Assembly: GCF_965283645.1 (NCBI RefSeq)
Contig: NZ_CBDIPG010000001.1
Location: 1,364,001 to 1,428,000 of the forward strand
Length of the DNA stretch: 64,000 bases
Origin: Kordia sp965283645
Lineage (GTDB): Bacteria; Bacteroidota; Bacteroidia; Flavobacteriales; Flavobacteriaceae
Direction of reading: 5' to 3'
Notes under the pieces: generated by a model
The model's input: only the letters and a program-made list of their open reading frames with translations
Told to the model about the DNA's origin: nothing
The model's database searches: none
Shown here: positions 51,107 through 60,146 of the stretch, in pieces
How the letters are laid out: the number at the start of each line of letters is the position of its first letter
How positions within the stretch are numbered: the first letter of the stretch is position 1
Program-made: the position numbers and the translations under genes

Positions 51107-53554
51107 ATGAACGTACTAAAATTTGGCGGTACTTCTGTCGCCAATGCACAAAACATAAGTCAAGTCATCGATATTATATCGAAAACTTCTCAAGATAAAA
51201 AAGTTGCCATTGTTGTTTCTGCTTTTGGAAACACAACAAATATGTTACTAAAAACTGCCGAACTTGCCGCAATAAAAGACGAACATTACAAATCGTTGTT
51301 GCAAGAAATCGAAAACAGACACATGCAAGTCGTAAAAGATTTGATTCCTGTTACGGCACAAAGCGCCATTATAAGTCATACAAAGCGACTTCTAAACTAT
51401 CTTGAAACTTTGTATGAAGGTTGCTTTTTATTGAGTGAGTTAACGCCTAAAACACTAGCTACAATTGCTAGTTTTGGAGAATTATTATCTTCTTACATTA
51501 TTTCAGAAGTTATGAAATTTCGTGAATTGGATAGTATATACAAAGACAGTCGCGAATTAATCATCACTTCCGAAAGCTATGAAAATGCACAAGTAGAAAT
51601 GAGCATTACGGCTAAAAACTGTGTAGATTTCTTCACTGAAAATAAACATCAAATTGTCATCTTACCTGGGTTTATTGCAGAAACAGAAAATGGACAAACA
51701 ACAACGTTAGGTCGCGGTGGTTCAGACTATACAGCGGCTATCATTGCCGCCGCAGTAGACGCTTCACAATTACAAATTTGGACAGATGTTAGCGGAATGT
51801 ACACTTCCAATCCACGAATTGTAAAACAAGCAACTCCAATTCCACACATATCGTATCAAGAAGCAATGGAATTATCGCACTTTGGTGCAAAAGTGATTTA
51901 TCCACCAACAATTCAACCAGTACTAGAAAAAGAAATTCCTATTCTAATCAAAAACACGTTCAGACCAGAAGATTCAGGAACACTAATTACAAAAGAACCT
52001 AACGAAAAACAACAAGCTGTAAAAGGAATCAGTTACATTGAAAACATTTCACTACTAACGCTAGAAGGAAGTGGAATGATTGGAATTCCAGGATTCTCAA
52101 AACGATTATTTGAAACTTTATTAGCGCAAAAAATAAACATAGTACTAATTACGCAAGCTTCTTCGGAACATTCAATTTGTATCGGAATTAACGACAAAGA
52201 AGCATCCAAAGCAAAAATAGCCATCGACGAAACATTTGCATATGAAATTGCTTCTGGAAAAGTAGACCCAATATTAGTTGAACAACAATTGGCTATTTTA
52301 GCACTTGTTGGTGAAAACATGAAAAATCATCAAGGATTAAGTGGTAAAATGTTTAGTACGCTTGGACGAAATAATGTAAATATTAGAGCAATTGCACAAG
52401 GCGCTTCTGAAAAAAATATATCAGCTGTTATAAACAGTGATGATGCAAAAAAAGCACTAAATGCACTTCATGAAGAATTCTTTGAAGAAAAAATAAAACA
52501 ACTCAATCTATTTGTAATCGGTGTTGGAAATGTTGGCGAACGTTTCTTAGCGCAATTACACCAACAAAATGATTTTCTGTTAGAACAATTAAAATTAAAC
52601 ATAAGAGTTATTGGTGTTTCCAACTCCAGAACGATGGCGTTCAACGCAGAAGGAATTGACTTAACAACTTGGAAAAATACGCTTGCTGAAGGTGAAGAAG
52701 CAAGTTTAGAAGATTTTCATAAAATGACAAAATCACTGAATCTTCGCAATAGTATATGTATAGATATTACAGCAAGTGAAACGGTTTCAAACGTATATGA
52801 ACACTATTTACGAAACAATATTGCTGTGGTTACGTGTAACAAAATTGCCTGTGCTTCTCAATATGAAAACTATCAAAACTTAAAACGTATTTCCAGAAAA
52901 TACAATGCGCCATTTTTATTTGAAACAAATGTTGGTGCAGGATTACCAATCATTGACACGCTCAAAAACTTAATTGCTTCTGGTGACAGAATGCACAAAA
53001 TTCAAGCAGTATTATCAGGTAGTTTAAATTTTGTCTTCAACAACTTTAGCAATGAAAACACATTCAAAGAAGTTGTCATACAAGCACAAAAAGAAGGGTA
53101 TACGGAACCAGATCCAAAAATAGATTTAAGTGGTGTTGATGTGGCGCGAAAAATCTTAATTTTAGCACGTGAAAGTGGTTATATCCTAGAATTAGAAGAT
53201 ATACAAAACAATGCTTTCCTTCCGGAAGAAAGTTTAGCGACTACTACTAATGAGGATTTTTATGCATCGTTAGAAAAACATGAAGCGCATTTTCAGAACA
53301 TTTACAAAGAAGCAAATGACAAAAATTGTCGTTTAAAATATGTGGCTACATTTGAAGGTGGAAAAGCGAAAGTTGGTTTGCAACACATTCCATCGGATCA
53401 TCCATTTTACAATTTGGAAGGAAGTGACAACATTGTATTATTCTTTACAGATCGTTATGTAGCACAACCATTACAAGTAAAAGGCGCTGGCGCTGGTGCA
53501 GATGTAACGGCCTCAGGAATATTTGCAGATGTTATTAGAATTGGAAAGTTCTAA
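51107..53554 (+). CDS. thrA: Bifunctional aspartokinase / homoserine dehydrogenase
   Basis: An 815-residue fused enzyme for the first and third steps of the threonine-methionine branch. The N-terminal aspartokinase has KFGGTSVANAQ and TTLGRGGSDYTA; ACT domains follow (LLTLEGSGMIGIPG, LSGKMFSTLGRNNVNIRAIAQG); the homoserine dehydrogenase begins FVIGVGNVGERFL and includes NKIACASQYENYQ and VLSGSLNFVFNNFS. Feedback inhibition by threonine is the family rule. First gene of thrABC after the leader peptide. Confidence 0.96.
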   Translation: MNVLKFGGTSVANAQNISQVIDIISKTSQDKKVAIVVSAFGNTTNMLLKTAELAAIKDEHYKSLLQEIENRHMQVVKDLIPVTAQSAIISHTKRLLNYLETLYEGCFLLSELTPKTLATIASFGELLSSYIISEVMKFRELDSIYKDSRELIITSESYENAQVEMSITAKNCVDFFTENKHQIVILPGFIAETENGQTTTLGRGGSDYTAAIIAAAVDASQLQIWTDVSGMYTSNPRIVKQATPIPHISYQEAMELSHFGAKVIYPPTIQPVLEKEIPILIKNTFRPEDSGTLITKEPNEKQQAVKGISYIENISLLTLEGSGMIGIPGFSKRLFETLLAQKINIVLITQASSEHSICIGINDKEASKAKIAIDETFAYEIASGKVDPILVEQQLAILALVGENMKNHQGLSGKMFSTLGRNNVNIRAIAQGASEKNISAVINSDDAKKALNALHEEFFEEKIKQLNLFVIGVGNVGERFLAQLHQQNDFLLEQLKLNIRVIGVSNSRTMAFNAEGIDLTTWKNTLAEGEEASLEDFHKMTKSLNLRNSICIDITASETVSNVYEHYLRNNIAVVTCNKIACASQYENYQNLKRISRKYNAPFLFETNVGAGLPIIDTLKNLIASGDRMHKIQAVLSGSLNFVFNNFSNENTFKEVVIQAQKEGYTEPDPKIDLSGVDVARKILILARESGYILELEDIQNNAFLPEESLATTTNEDFYASLEKHEAHFQNIYKEANDKNCRLKYVATFEGGKAKVGLQHIPSDHPFYNLEGSDNIVLFFTDRYVAQPLQVKGAGAGADVTASGIFADVIRIGKF

Positions 53555-53783
53555 TGAATTATAAATAAAAAACGTAAACGTCACTTCGAGTGAAATTCTG
53601 AAAGAATTTAGTATAGAGAAGTACTTGGAAATTGTTAGATAAAAAAGTTACTTTCTATCGTCTTTTCGAAAGTTTTAGAAAAACTTGTGGCAATCTGTTT
53701 CTTCAATGAACAGATTACTTCACTTTCGCTCGTAAAGACAACTATTTTTAAAATTGAAATAAAAAGTTCAAAAGCTAGAAAAA
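53555..53783. repeat. Intergenic repeat inside the thr operon
   Basis: The 229-base thrA-thrB gap contains CGTCACTTCGAGTGAAATTC at 53577-53596 and AACAGATTACTTCACTTTCG at 53710-53729, decayed arms of the same repeat family as at 35847. It carries no open frame. Confidence 0.55.
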
Positions 53784-54707
53784 ATGAACGAAATAAAAAT
53801 ATTCGCGCCAGCAACCATTGCAAATGTCTCTTGTGGATTTGATGTCCTCGGACTTTGCTTAGATACCGTTGGTGACGAAATGATCATTCGGAAAACTGCA
53901 GAAAAAGGTATCAAAATAACAAAACTTGTCGGGCAAGATTTACCATTAGAAACCGACAAAAATGTGGCTGGTGTTGCCGGATTAGCCATGTTAGAAAAAC
54001 TAAACTTGAATCACGGTTTTGAAATTGAAATCTTTAAAAATATCAAAGCTGGAAGCGGAATTGGAAGCAGTGCCGCAAGTTCAGCTGGAACGGTTTGGGC
54101 AATGAATGAATTACTTGGAAAACCGTTTACACCAAAGGAGTTAGTACCTTTTGCCATGCAAGGTGAAAAACTAGCGAGTGGAACGGCACATGCAGACAAT
54201 GTAGCGCCTGCCCTATTGGGTGGTTTTTCATTAGTGAGAAGTTACAAGCCGTTGGATATCATTAAAATTCCAACGCCAACTGAATTATATGCAACGGTCA
54301 TTCATCCACAAATTGAAGTGAAAACATCCGATTCACGTTCAGTATTGAAGCAAACAATTTCACTTCAAAAATCAATTATACAAATTGGAAACTTAGGTGG
54401 TTTAATTAGCGGATTATACACTTCCGATTACGATTTAATAAGCAGATCGTTGCATGACGAAATTGTAGAACCATTGCGTTCCATATTAATTCCTGGATTC
54501 AAAGAAGTTAAAGAAAATGCAATCGTCTGTGGTGCTTTAGGTGCAGGAATTTCAGGTTCTGGCCCTTCCATATTCGCATTAAGCAAAGGAAAAGAAATGG
54601 CCGAAAAAGTAGCAAAAACGATGTCTGAAACTTATAAAAACCTACACATCGATTACGACATTCATGTATCAAAAATAAATACTGAAGGTTGTCGGGTTAT
54701 TGGGTAA
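53784..54707 (+). CDS. thrB: Homoserine kinase
   Basis: A 307-residue GHMP-family kinase that phosphorylates homoserine with ATP. The ATP-binding signature is GSGIGSSAASSAGTVWAMN (residues 93-111), the start IKIFAPATIANVSCGFDVLG is typical, and the third motif GAGISGSGPSIFAL is near 255. It lies between thrA and thrC, with 229- and 150-base gaps holding decayed repeats. Confidence 0.96.
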   Translation: MNEIKIFAPATIANVSCGFDVLGLCLDTVGDEMIIRKTAEKGIKITKLVGQDLPLETDKNVAGVAGLAMLEKLNLNHGFEIEIFKNIKAGSGIGSSAASSAGTVWAMNELLGKPFTPKELVPFAMQGEKLASGTAHADNVAPALLGGFSLVRSYKPLDIIKIPTPTELYATVIHPQIEVKTSDSRSVLKQTISLQKSIIQIGNLGGLISGLYTSDYDLISRSLHDEIVEPLRSILIPGFKEVKENAIVCGALGAGISGSGPSIFALSKGKEMAEKVAKTMSETYKNLHIDYDIHVSKINTEGCRVIG

Positions 54708-54719
54708 CTTGAGTCTTGC

Positions 54720-54745
54720 ATTTCGACTGTGCTCAATGTGACAAG
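54720..54745. repeat. Fragment of dispersed repeat
   Basis: GCATTTCGACTGTGCTCAAT (54718-54737) followed by GTGACA is a short fragment of the GTCATTTCGAC-type element, between thrB and thrC. Confidence 0.4.
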
Positions 54746-54857
54746 TCTTGGGTTAAAATTTTAAATGTACAAGTATGAGCTTCTTGACGAAAGCTTATTA
54801 TAAACTAAAATTATTGAATCATTCAATCTTTTAATTTTTCAATCAAAAATAAAAAAA

Positions 54858-56138
54858 ATGAATTATTACAGTTTACACCATAACGCTCCAAAAGTTTCTT
54901 TCAAAGAAGCTGTCATTAAAGGATTAGCGCCCGATAGAGGAATTTATTTTCCAGAAAATATCACAGCTTTACCCAAAGAATTTATTCAAAATATAAGTAA
55001 TTATTCGCATGAAGAAATTGCTTTTGAAGTGATAAAACAATTTGTTGGTGATGAAATTCCAACAGACATTTTAAAAGAAATTATCAACGAAACGTTGAGT
55101 TTTGATTTTCCAATTGTACCTATTGAAGAAAACATTGGAACTTTAGAACTTTTCCACGGGCCAACAATGGCTTTTAAAGATGTTGGCGCACGATTCATGG
55201 CGCGTTGTTTAGGCTATTTTAATCGTAATACGAACAACAATGTTACGGTTTTAGTAGCGACTTCTGGCGATACTGGTGGCGCAGTTGCAAATGGTTTTTT
55301 GGGTGTAAAAGGTGTTGATGTCGTGATTTTATATCCAAGTGGAAAAGTAAGCGAAATTCAAGAAAAACAATTGACAACGTTAGGTCAAAATATCACAGCA
55401 TTGGAAGTTGACGGTGTTTTTGATGATTGTCAAGAAATGGTAAAAACAGCATTTTTAGATGCTGAAATTGATCGTACACTAACGTCTGCAAATTCTATCA
55501 ATATTGCACGTTGGTTGCCACAAATGTTCTACTTTTTCTTTGCGTATAAGGCTTTACACAAAAAACATGAGAACTTAGTATTTTCTGTTCCAAGTGGAAA
55601 TTTTGGAAATATTTGTGCAGGAATCATGGCGCAAAAACTAGGTTTACCGATTCAACATTTTGTAGCCGCAACAAATGTAAACGATACCGTTTCAAACTAT
55701 TTAGAAAACGGTGAATATGTGCCAAAAAAATCGATTGCGACCATTTCAAATGCTATGGATGTTGGAAATCCGAGTAATTTTATTCGAATTCAAGAATTAT
55801 ATAATAACGATTTAGAAACGATCAAAAAGCATTTTTCATCCTATAGTTTTACAGATACAAAAACGAAAGTTGCGATGAAATCTTTGTACAATCAAACAAA
55901 ATACATTGCCGATCCACATGGCGCGGTTGGCTATTTAGGTTTAAAGAATCACGATTTACAAAATGCATACGGAGTTTTTCTAGAAACTGCACATCCTGTC
56001 AAATTTTTACCAACAGTAGAATCGACCTTGAGTCTAAAATTAGACATTCCAACACAGATTCAAGAAATTATGCATAAAGAGAAAAAAGCATACTTTATCA
56101 ATGATTACAAAGGTTTGAAGAAGTATTTGATGGAATAA
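54858..56138 (+). CDS. thrC: Threonine synthase
   Basis: A 426-residue PLP enzyme that converts O-phosphohomoserine to threonine. Lys107 in GPTMAFKDVGARFM holds the cofactor; ATSGDTGGAVANGF gives the phosphate-binding loop; the start MNYYSLHHNAPKVSFKEAVIKGLAPDRGIYFPE is typical of the short flavobacterial form. Last gene of the thr operon. Confidence 0.96.
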   Translation: MNYYSLHHNAPKVSFKEAVIKGLAPDRGIYFPENITALPKEFIQNISNYSHEEIAFEVIKQFVGDEIPTDILKEIINETLSFDFPIVPIEENIGTLELFHGPTMAFKDVGARFMARCLGYFNRNTNNNVTVLVATSGDTGGAVANGFLGVKGVDVVILYPSGKVSEIQEKQLTTLGQNITALEVDGVFDDCQEMVKTAFLDAEIDRTLTSANSINIARWLPQMFYFFFAYKALHKKHENLVFSVPSGNFGNICAGIMAQKLGLPIQHFVAATNVNDTVSNYLENGEYVPKKSIATISNAMDVGNPSNFIRIQELYNNDLETIKKHFSSYSFTDTKTKVAMKSLYNQTKYIADPHGAVGYLGLKNHDLQNAYGVFLETAHPVKFLPTVESTLSLKLDIPTQIQEIMHKEKKAYFINDYKGLKKYLME

Positions 56139-56195
56139 TATTTCTGCGAGTAGCTACCCAAAATGTATCATAAAAACATTTAAAAGTAGTATTTT

Positions 56196-57032
56196 GTGCA
56201 TGATTCAAATAAAAATATGAGCATCAATTATAACTTTAATCTTCCTTCAGAAGAAAATGTTATTGCCCGAAATCGTACTATTACAACGTATTATGCGCAA
56301 TTGTATCAACGAAAACCAACACTGTACAAATGGGCAGGAATGGCGGCTTTTGCTTCTTTTCACATTGGGAAAAAATTACAAATGTGGAATTGGAAAGTAT
56401 CAGGTATTAAAACGTTGTCTGTTACTTGTAAAAAAACAAATCGTTCTTTGGAAGATGATTTTCAGGTAATTAGAATTATCAATAATAAAATATTTACCGA
56501 AATAGGTTGGGCACATCTTGCTTTTAGTCAAATGGATTTTGAAACTTTTAAATCAATTTTACAAGAAAGAGGAAAAAATGAGATCATTATTACTGCATTT
56601 GAAAGACTTCATTTTGCAAGAGAAGAACTAAATAACAATGTGTTTTCTGAAACTTCCAATACGCTAGTTTGGCAAGCAAATATTGATCTTTTATGGCATG
56701 AACAATCAGAAGTTGTACAACCATTATTTGACAAACTTAGCAATCTATTTGCTGGTGCAATGTCCTTATTTGCAAGTTTTGACTATAAGATAAATCATAA
56801 CAAGACTGGCTGGCAAACATCTTCTCGTTTTTTTATATTTATGATTTTTAAAGGATTTCGATTCATCAAAAAAAATGGTTTTATCCCAGAAGTTACCGAC
56901 TTGGAACACCGATGGTTTTGGATTTCTAACGATTTATTAGTGAAATGGAGAAAAATAGAATCAGATCAAAAATTAATTACTTCAGAAATAAAAATTTTAT
57001 CCCAAATTGAAAAAAGAAACCTCATCATTTAA
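56196..57032 (+). CDS. Hypothetical protein (DUF2515-like)
   Basis: A 278-residue soluble helical protein; starts at 56196 or at the ATG at 56217 (MSINYN). Features: ARNRTITTYYAQLYQRKPTLYKWAGMAAFASFHIG near residue 25, KIFTEIGWAHLAFSQMDFETF, FERLHFAREELNN, LVWQANIDLLWHEQSEVVQPLFDKL. The general pattern resembles the DUF2515 family (tentative). No enzyme motif is visible. It follows thrC in the same direction. Confidence 0.55.
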   Translation: MHDSNKNMSINYNFNLPSEENVIARNRTITTYYAQLYQRKPTLYKWAGMAAFASFHIGKKLQMWNWKVSGIKTLSVTCKKTNRSLEDDFQVIRIINNKIFTEIGWAHLAFSQMDFETFKSILQERGKNEIIITAFERLHFAREELNNNVFSETSNTLVWQANIDLLWHEQSEVVQPLFDKLSNLFAGAMSLFASFDYKINHNKTGWQTSSRFFIFMIFKGFRFIKKNGFIPEVTDLEHRWFWISNDLLVKWRKIESDQKLITSEIKILSQIEKRNLII

Positions 57033-57139
57033 TCTTCTTTATAAGGTTAAAAATATGACCGCTTTCTCCTAAATAAAAAAAACTGATGTTAAATTGAGAA
57101 TCAAGTAATAATTCATCATTTTTTTAGGTCGATTTTTCA

Positions 57140-57147
57140 TAAATTCG
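57140..57147 (+). promoter_or_regulatory. Candidate -7 element upstream of gcvT
   Basis: TAAATTCG, as found before the thiolase gene and the tail-specific protease gene, 24 bases before the gcvT start. Confidence 0.35.
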
Positions 57148-57171
57148 CAATCAATTTAAGACAAACTACAT

Positions 57172-58254
57172 ATGAAGGATACAGCTCTCACAGAAATTCA
57201 TAAAGCATTAGGCGCTAAAATGGTTCCTTTTGCAGGTTATAACATGCCCGTACAGTACGAAGGTGTAAAGGTTGAACACGAAGTCGTTCGTAACGGCGTT
57301 GGTGTTTTTGACGTAAGTCATATGGGAGAATTTGTTATTTCAGGACCAAATGCATTGGCGTTGATTCAAAAAATCGCTACAAATGATGCTTCAAAATTGG
57401 TAGATGGAAAAGCACAATATAGCTGTATGCCGAATACTGATGGTGGAATTGTAGATGATTTAATTATTTACAGAGTGAATGAGGAAAAGTACATTTTAGT
57501 AGTAAATGCTTCAAATATTGAAAAAGATTGGAACTGGATTTCTAGTCATAATGATGTTGGTGCAGAAATGAGAGATGTGTCTGATGACTATTCTTTATTG
57601 GCGATTCAAGGTCCAAAAGCGGTGGAAGCAATGCAATCGTTAACAGAAGTTGATTTAACTAATATTAAATATTACACGTTTCAAATTGCCAAGTTTGCAG
57701 GTGTTGAAAATGTAATTGTTTCTGCAACTGGATATACAGGTTCTGGCGGATTTGAAATTTATTGTAAAAATGAAGATGTTGCTGCAGTTTGGGCAAAAGT
57801 TTTTGAAGCTGGTGAAGCTTTCGGAATCAAGCCAATTGGTTTGGCGGCAAGAGATACATTACGCCTAGAAATGGGCTATTGTTTGTATGGAAATGATATT
57901 GACGATACAACGTCTCCAATTGAAGCTGGTTTGGGTTGGATTACAAAGTTCACAAAAGAATTCACAAATTCAGAAGCACTTCAAGCGCAAAAAAGAACTG
58001 GTGTAGAACGTAAATTAGTTGCTTTTGAAATGCAAGAACGTGGAATTCCAAGACAAGGATATGATATTGTAGACGGAAACGGAAACAAAATCGGAAATGT
58101 GACTTCTGGAACGATGTCTCCATCGATGGGAATTGGAATCGGGTTAGGATACGTACCAACGGTTTTTACAGATGTTGGAAGCAATATTTACATCCAAATT
58201 CGTAAAAACAGAGTTGCCGCAAAAGTGGTGAAACTACCTTTTTATAAAAAATAA
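57172..58254 (+). CDS. gcvT: Glycine cleavage T protein (aminomethyltransferase)
   Basis: A 360-residue tetrahydrofolate-dependent enzyme that takes the aminomethyl group from the H protein, releasing ammonia and methylene-THF. Motifs: AKMVPFAGYNMPVQYEGVKVEHEVVRNGVGVFDVSHMGE at the start, ATGYTGSGGFEIYC, LAARDTLRLEMGYCLYGNDI with the Asp and Glu of the site, and VTSGTMSPSMGIGIGLGYV near the end. It is followed ten bases later by the epimerase-like gene. Confidence 0.96.
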   Translation: MKDTALTEIHKALGAKMVPFAGYNMPVQYEGVKVEHEVVRNGVGVFDVSHMGEFVISGPNALALIQKIATNDASKLVDGKAQYSCMPNTDGGIVDDLIIYRVNEEKYILVVNASNIEKDWNWISSHNDVGAEMRDVSDDYSLLAIQGPKAVEAMQSLTEVDLTNIKYYTFQIAKFAGVENVIVSATGYTGSGGFEIYCKNEDVAAVWAKVFEAGEAFGIKPIGLAARDTLRLEMGYCLYGNDIDDTTSPIEAGLGWITKFTKEFTNSEALQAQKRTGVERKLVAFEMQERGIPRQGYDIVDGNGNKIGNVTSGTMSPSMGIGIGLGYVPTVFTDVGSNIYIQIRKNRVAAKVVKLPFYKK

Positions 58255-58264
58255 AAATTACTTT

Positions 58265-59086
58265 TTGAATAGAATTTTAATATTAGGAGCGAGCGGATTT
58301 ATTGGTCAGGCACTATATAAAGAGCTTTGCTCCTATTTTGATGTTTACGGAACTTTTTACAGCAACAAATCGTTTGCTAAAAACGCGCATTTTATACGGT
58401 ATGATTTAGATTATGACGGAATTGACGAAGTGGTTTTGCAAGTGCAACCTACAATTATAATTTCTGCTTTACGTGGTGATTTTGCGGCGCAAATTGAAGT
58501 ACATACGTTCTTAACCGAGTATGTAAAAACAAAACCGTGTAAGCTTATTTTCTTGTCGTCGGCCAATGTGTTTGACGCATATAGTAGTTATCCATCGTAT
58601 GAATACGACAAAACACTTTCGGAAAGTATTTATGGAAAATTAAAAATTCGAATTGAAAACATGGTCATGCGTTTACCGCAGAAAAAATATGCAATCGTGC
58701 GTTTGCCGATGGTTTTTGGACACAATTCTCCAAGAATTCAAGAAATAAAAGAATGTCTCAAAGAAAAAGTGCCTGTAGAAGTTTTTCCTAACTTAGTAAT
58801 GAATACGATTTCTGATAAAAAGCTAACACAACAAATTCATTACATGATTAACAGACGTAAAAATGGAATCTTTCATTTAGGTGCTGAAGATTTAATTCAC
58901 CATGATGAATTTATAGGAGAAATTTTAAAAAGTATGAATGTAAAAAAACCAGTATTCAAAAACGTATATACGTCCAATTTCGATCGTTTTTTAGCTGTTT
59001 TACCAAAAGACAACAAGCTTCCAAAACATTTAGCAACAACCAATGAAGAAACGTTGGAATATATTTCTGGAAAGAAAACTTCTTAA
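58265..59086 (+). CDS. NAD-dependent epimerase / dTDP-4-dehydrorhamnose reductase-like protein
   Basis: A 273-residue extended-SDR. The cofactor motif ILGASGFIGQALYKEL is at the very N-terminus, LIFLSSANVFDAYSSYPSYEYDKTLSESIYGKLK gives the Ser and the YxxxK analogue (Y..K around SIYGKLK), and IVRLPMVFGHNSP follows. The frame has no ATG near the 5' end; the best start is TTG at 58265, ten bases after the gcvT stop, so translation probably couples. Likely a sugar-nucleotide or related reductase. Confidence 0.82.
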   Translation: MNRILILGASGFIGQALYKELCSYFDVYGTFYSNKSFAKNAHFIRYDLDYDGIDEVVLQVQPTIIISALRGDFAAQIEVHTFLTEYVKTKPCKLIFLSSANVFDAYSSYPSYEYDKTLSESIYGKLKIRIENMVMRLPQKKYAIVRLPMVFGHNSPRIQEIKECLKEKVPVEVFPNLVMNTISDKKLTQQIHYMINRRKNGIFHLGAEDLIHHDEFIGEILKSMNVKKPVFKNVYTSNFDRFLAVLPKDNKLPKHLATTNEETLEYISGKKTS

Positions 59087-59229
59087 ATTCAATACAATAT
59101 TTCTTTTCACTCTTAAATTATAGTTTATTTACTACAAATATTTTGTTTTTTGTAAGAAAATATATTAGATTTACTTCAAAAGTAAATTTCCTCTACAACC
59201 ACTATCGATACAATTAAAAAAAGTTATCA

Positions 59230-59346
59230 ATGAAACCTATTTTTAACGTATACTCACTGTGTATTATTTTAATCCTTGTAATGGTACTCAGTTGTGAAAA
59301 AGGCGAATGGTATCTATTCTGTATCAAACAAATTACTTATGAATAA
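59230..59346 (+). pseudogene. Chimeric short lipoprotein: N-terminus joined to tail of neighbouring gene
   Basis: MKPIFNVYSLCIILILVMVLSC is a lipoprotein signal; directly after the Cys it reads EKGEWYLFCIKQITYE and stops, the same as the last 16 codons of the gene at 59348. It arises from the left copy of an 83-base repeat. It is not likely to be functional, although 38 codons could be translated. Confidence 0.6.
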
Positions 59347-59377
59347 TATGAAACTAAAATTATTCATTCTAACGTTA
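59295..59377 (+). repeat. 83-base direct repeat, left copy
   Basis: Matches 59917-59999 with four mismatches. It contains the 3' end of the gene at 59348 and the start of its signal peptide, so two gene boundaries were copied as a unit. Confidence 0.9.
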
Positions 59378-59968
59378 TTCATAACACTTTTCTGTAAATC
59401 ACAAGAAATCTCAACAACTGATTATACATTGGTAAACATTGTTGTGGATTCGCTGGTAAAGCAATCTAGAAAAGACACCATTGGATTGAGTGTGGAAACC
59501 CTTAATAAAAAATTAAACGAAGAAAGTGTCCTAAACCCAGGATTTATGCTCTATAAAAACGGAAAATTCACCAACGAATGCCCTGGTAATGAAATTAAAG
59601 ACAGCTTGTATACAAAATTCAATTACAAAAAATTTAATGCTCGCCCTAAATCTTGGGATGTGAAAAGAATTGAAAATCCAAAAGTCTTAACAGATTTTAC
59701 TTTAAGAAAGAAAAATTACATAAATAGATATAATGAATATTTGCAGTTATATCAAGAATCTGACAAACAGGAAATGAAAGAATATATATGGAATTCTGAG
59801 CGTGCTATTCCAGTTCATAACATCTCTACACCAATTTTTTCTGATAAAAAAGATATCGGGATTGTGTTGGTTAGAAGATACTATAACGGCTTACAATCTT
59901 GGCAACTTCGAAAAAATGAAAAAGGAGAATGGTATCTATTCTGTATCAAACAAATTACTTATGAATAG
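59348..59968 (+). CDS. Secreted hypothetical protein
   Basis: A 206-residue protein with signal peptide MKLKLFILTLFITLFCKSQ. The frame is open from 59294 (GTG), but the codons before 59348 come from a copied gene tail, so the ATG at 59348 is chosen. The mature part has DYTLVNIVVDSLVKQSRKDTIGLSVETLNKKL, NGKFTNECPGNEIKDSLY, and ends IFSDKKDIGIVLVRRYYNGLQSWQLRKNEKGEWYLFCIKQ. No family known to me; probably an envelope protein. Copies of its two ends flank it. Confidence 0.7.
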   Translation: MKLKLFILTLFITLFCKSQEISTTDYTLVNIVVDSLVKQSRKDTIGLSVETLNKKLNEESVLNPGFMLYKNGKFTNECPGNEIKDSLYTKFNYKKFNARPKSWDVKRIENPKVLTDFTLRKKNYINRYNEYLQLYQESDKQEMKEYIWNSERAIPVHNISTPIFSDKKDIGIVLVRRYYNGLQSWQLRKNEKGEWYLFCIKQITYE

Positions 59969-59999
59969 CATGAAACTAAAATTATTCATTCTAACTTTA
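59917..59999 (+). repeat. 83-base direct repeat, right copy
   Basis: Holds the real 3' end of the gene at 59348 and, from 59970, MKLKLFILTLVNIARSTSV-stop, a truncated restart of the same signal peptide. Confidence 0.9.
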
Positions 60000-60101
60000 G
60001 TTAACATTGCACGAAGCACTTCTGTATAGATTTCTAAGAAAATACATCTTAAAATCCTCGTATTTCAAAACACTTTTCTACGCTAGCTAAAAAAGATTTA
60101 T

Positions 60102-60109
60102 TAAATTCG
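60102..60109 (+). promoter_or_regulatory. Candidate -7 element upstream of tail-specific protease
   Basis: TAAATTCG 37 bases before the start codon; same word as before gcvT and the thiolase gene. Confidence 0.35.
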
Positions 60110-60146
60110 TGACTTTCGTTCACTACAAATACTTTTATTCGCATTC

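Noticed and set aside
59802..60029. 75-codon frame spanning the right repeat copy
   Set aside because: Wrong-frame shadow of the gene at 59348 and its truncated restart.
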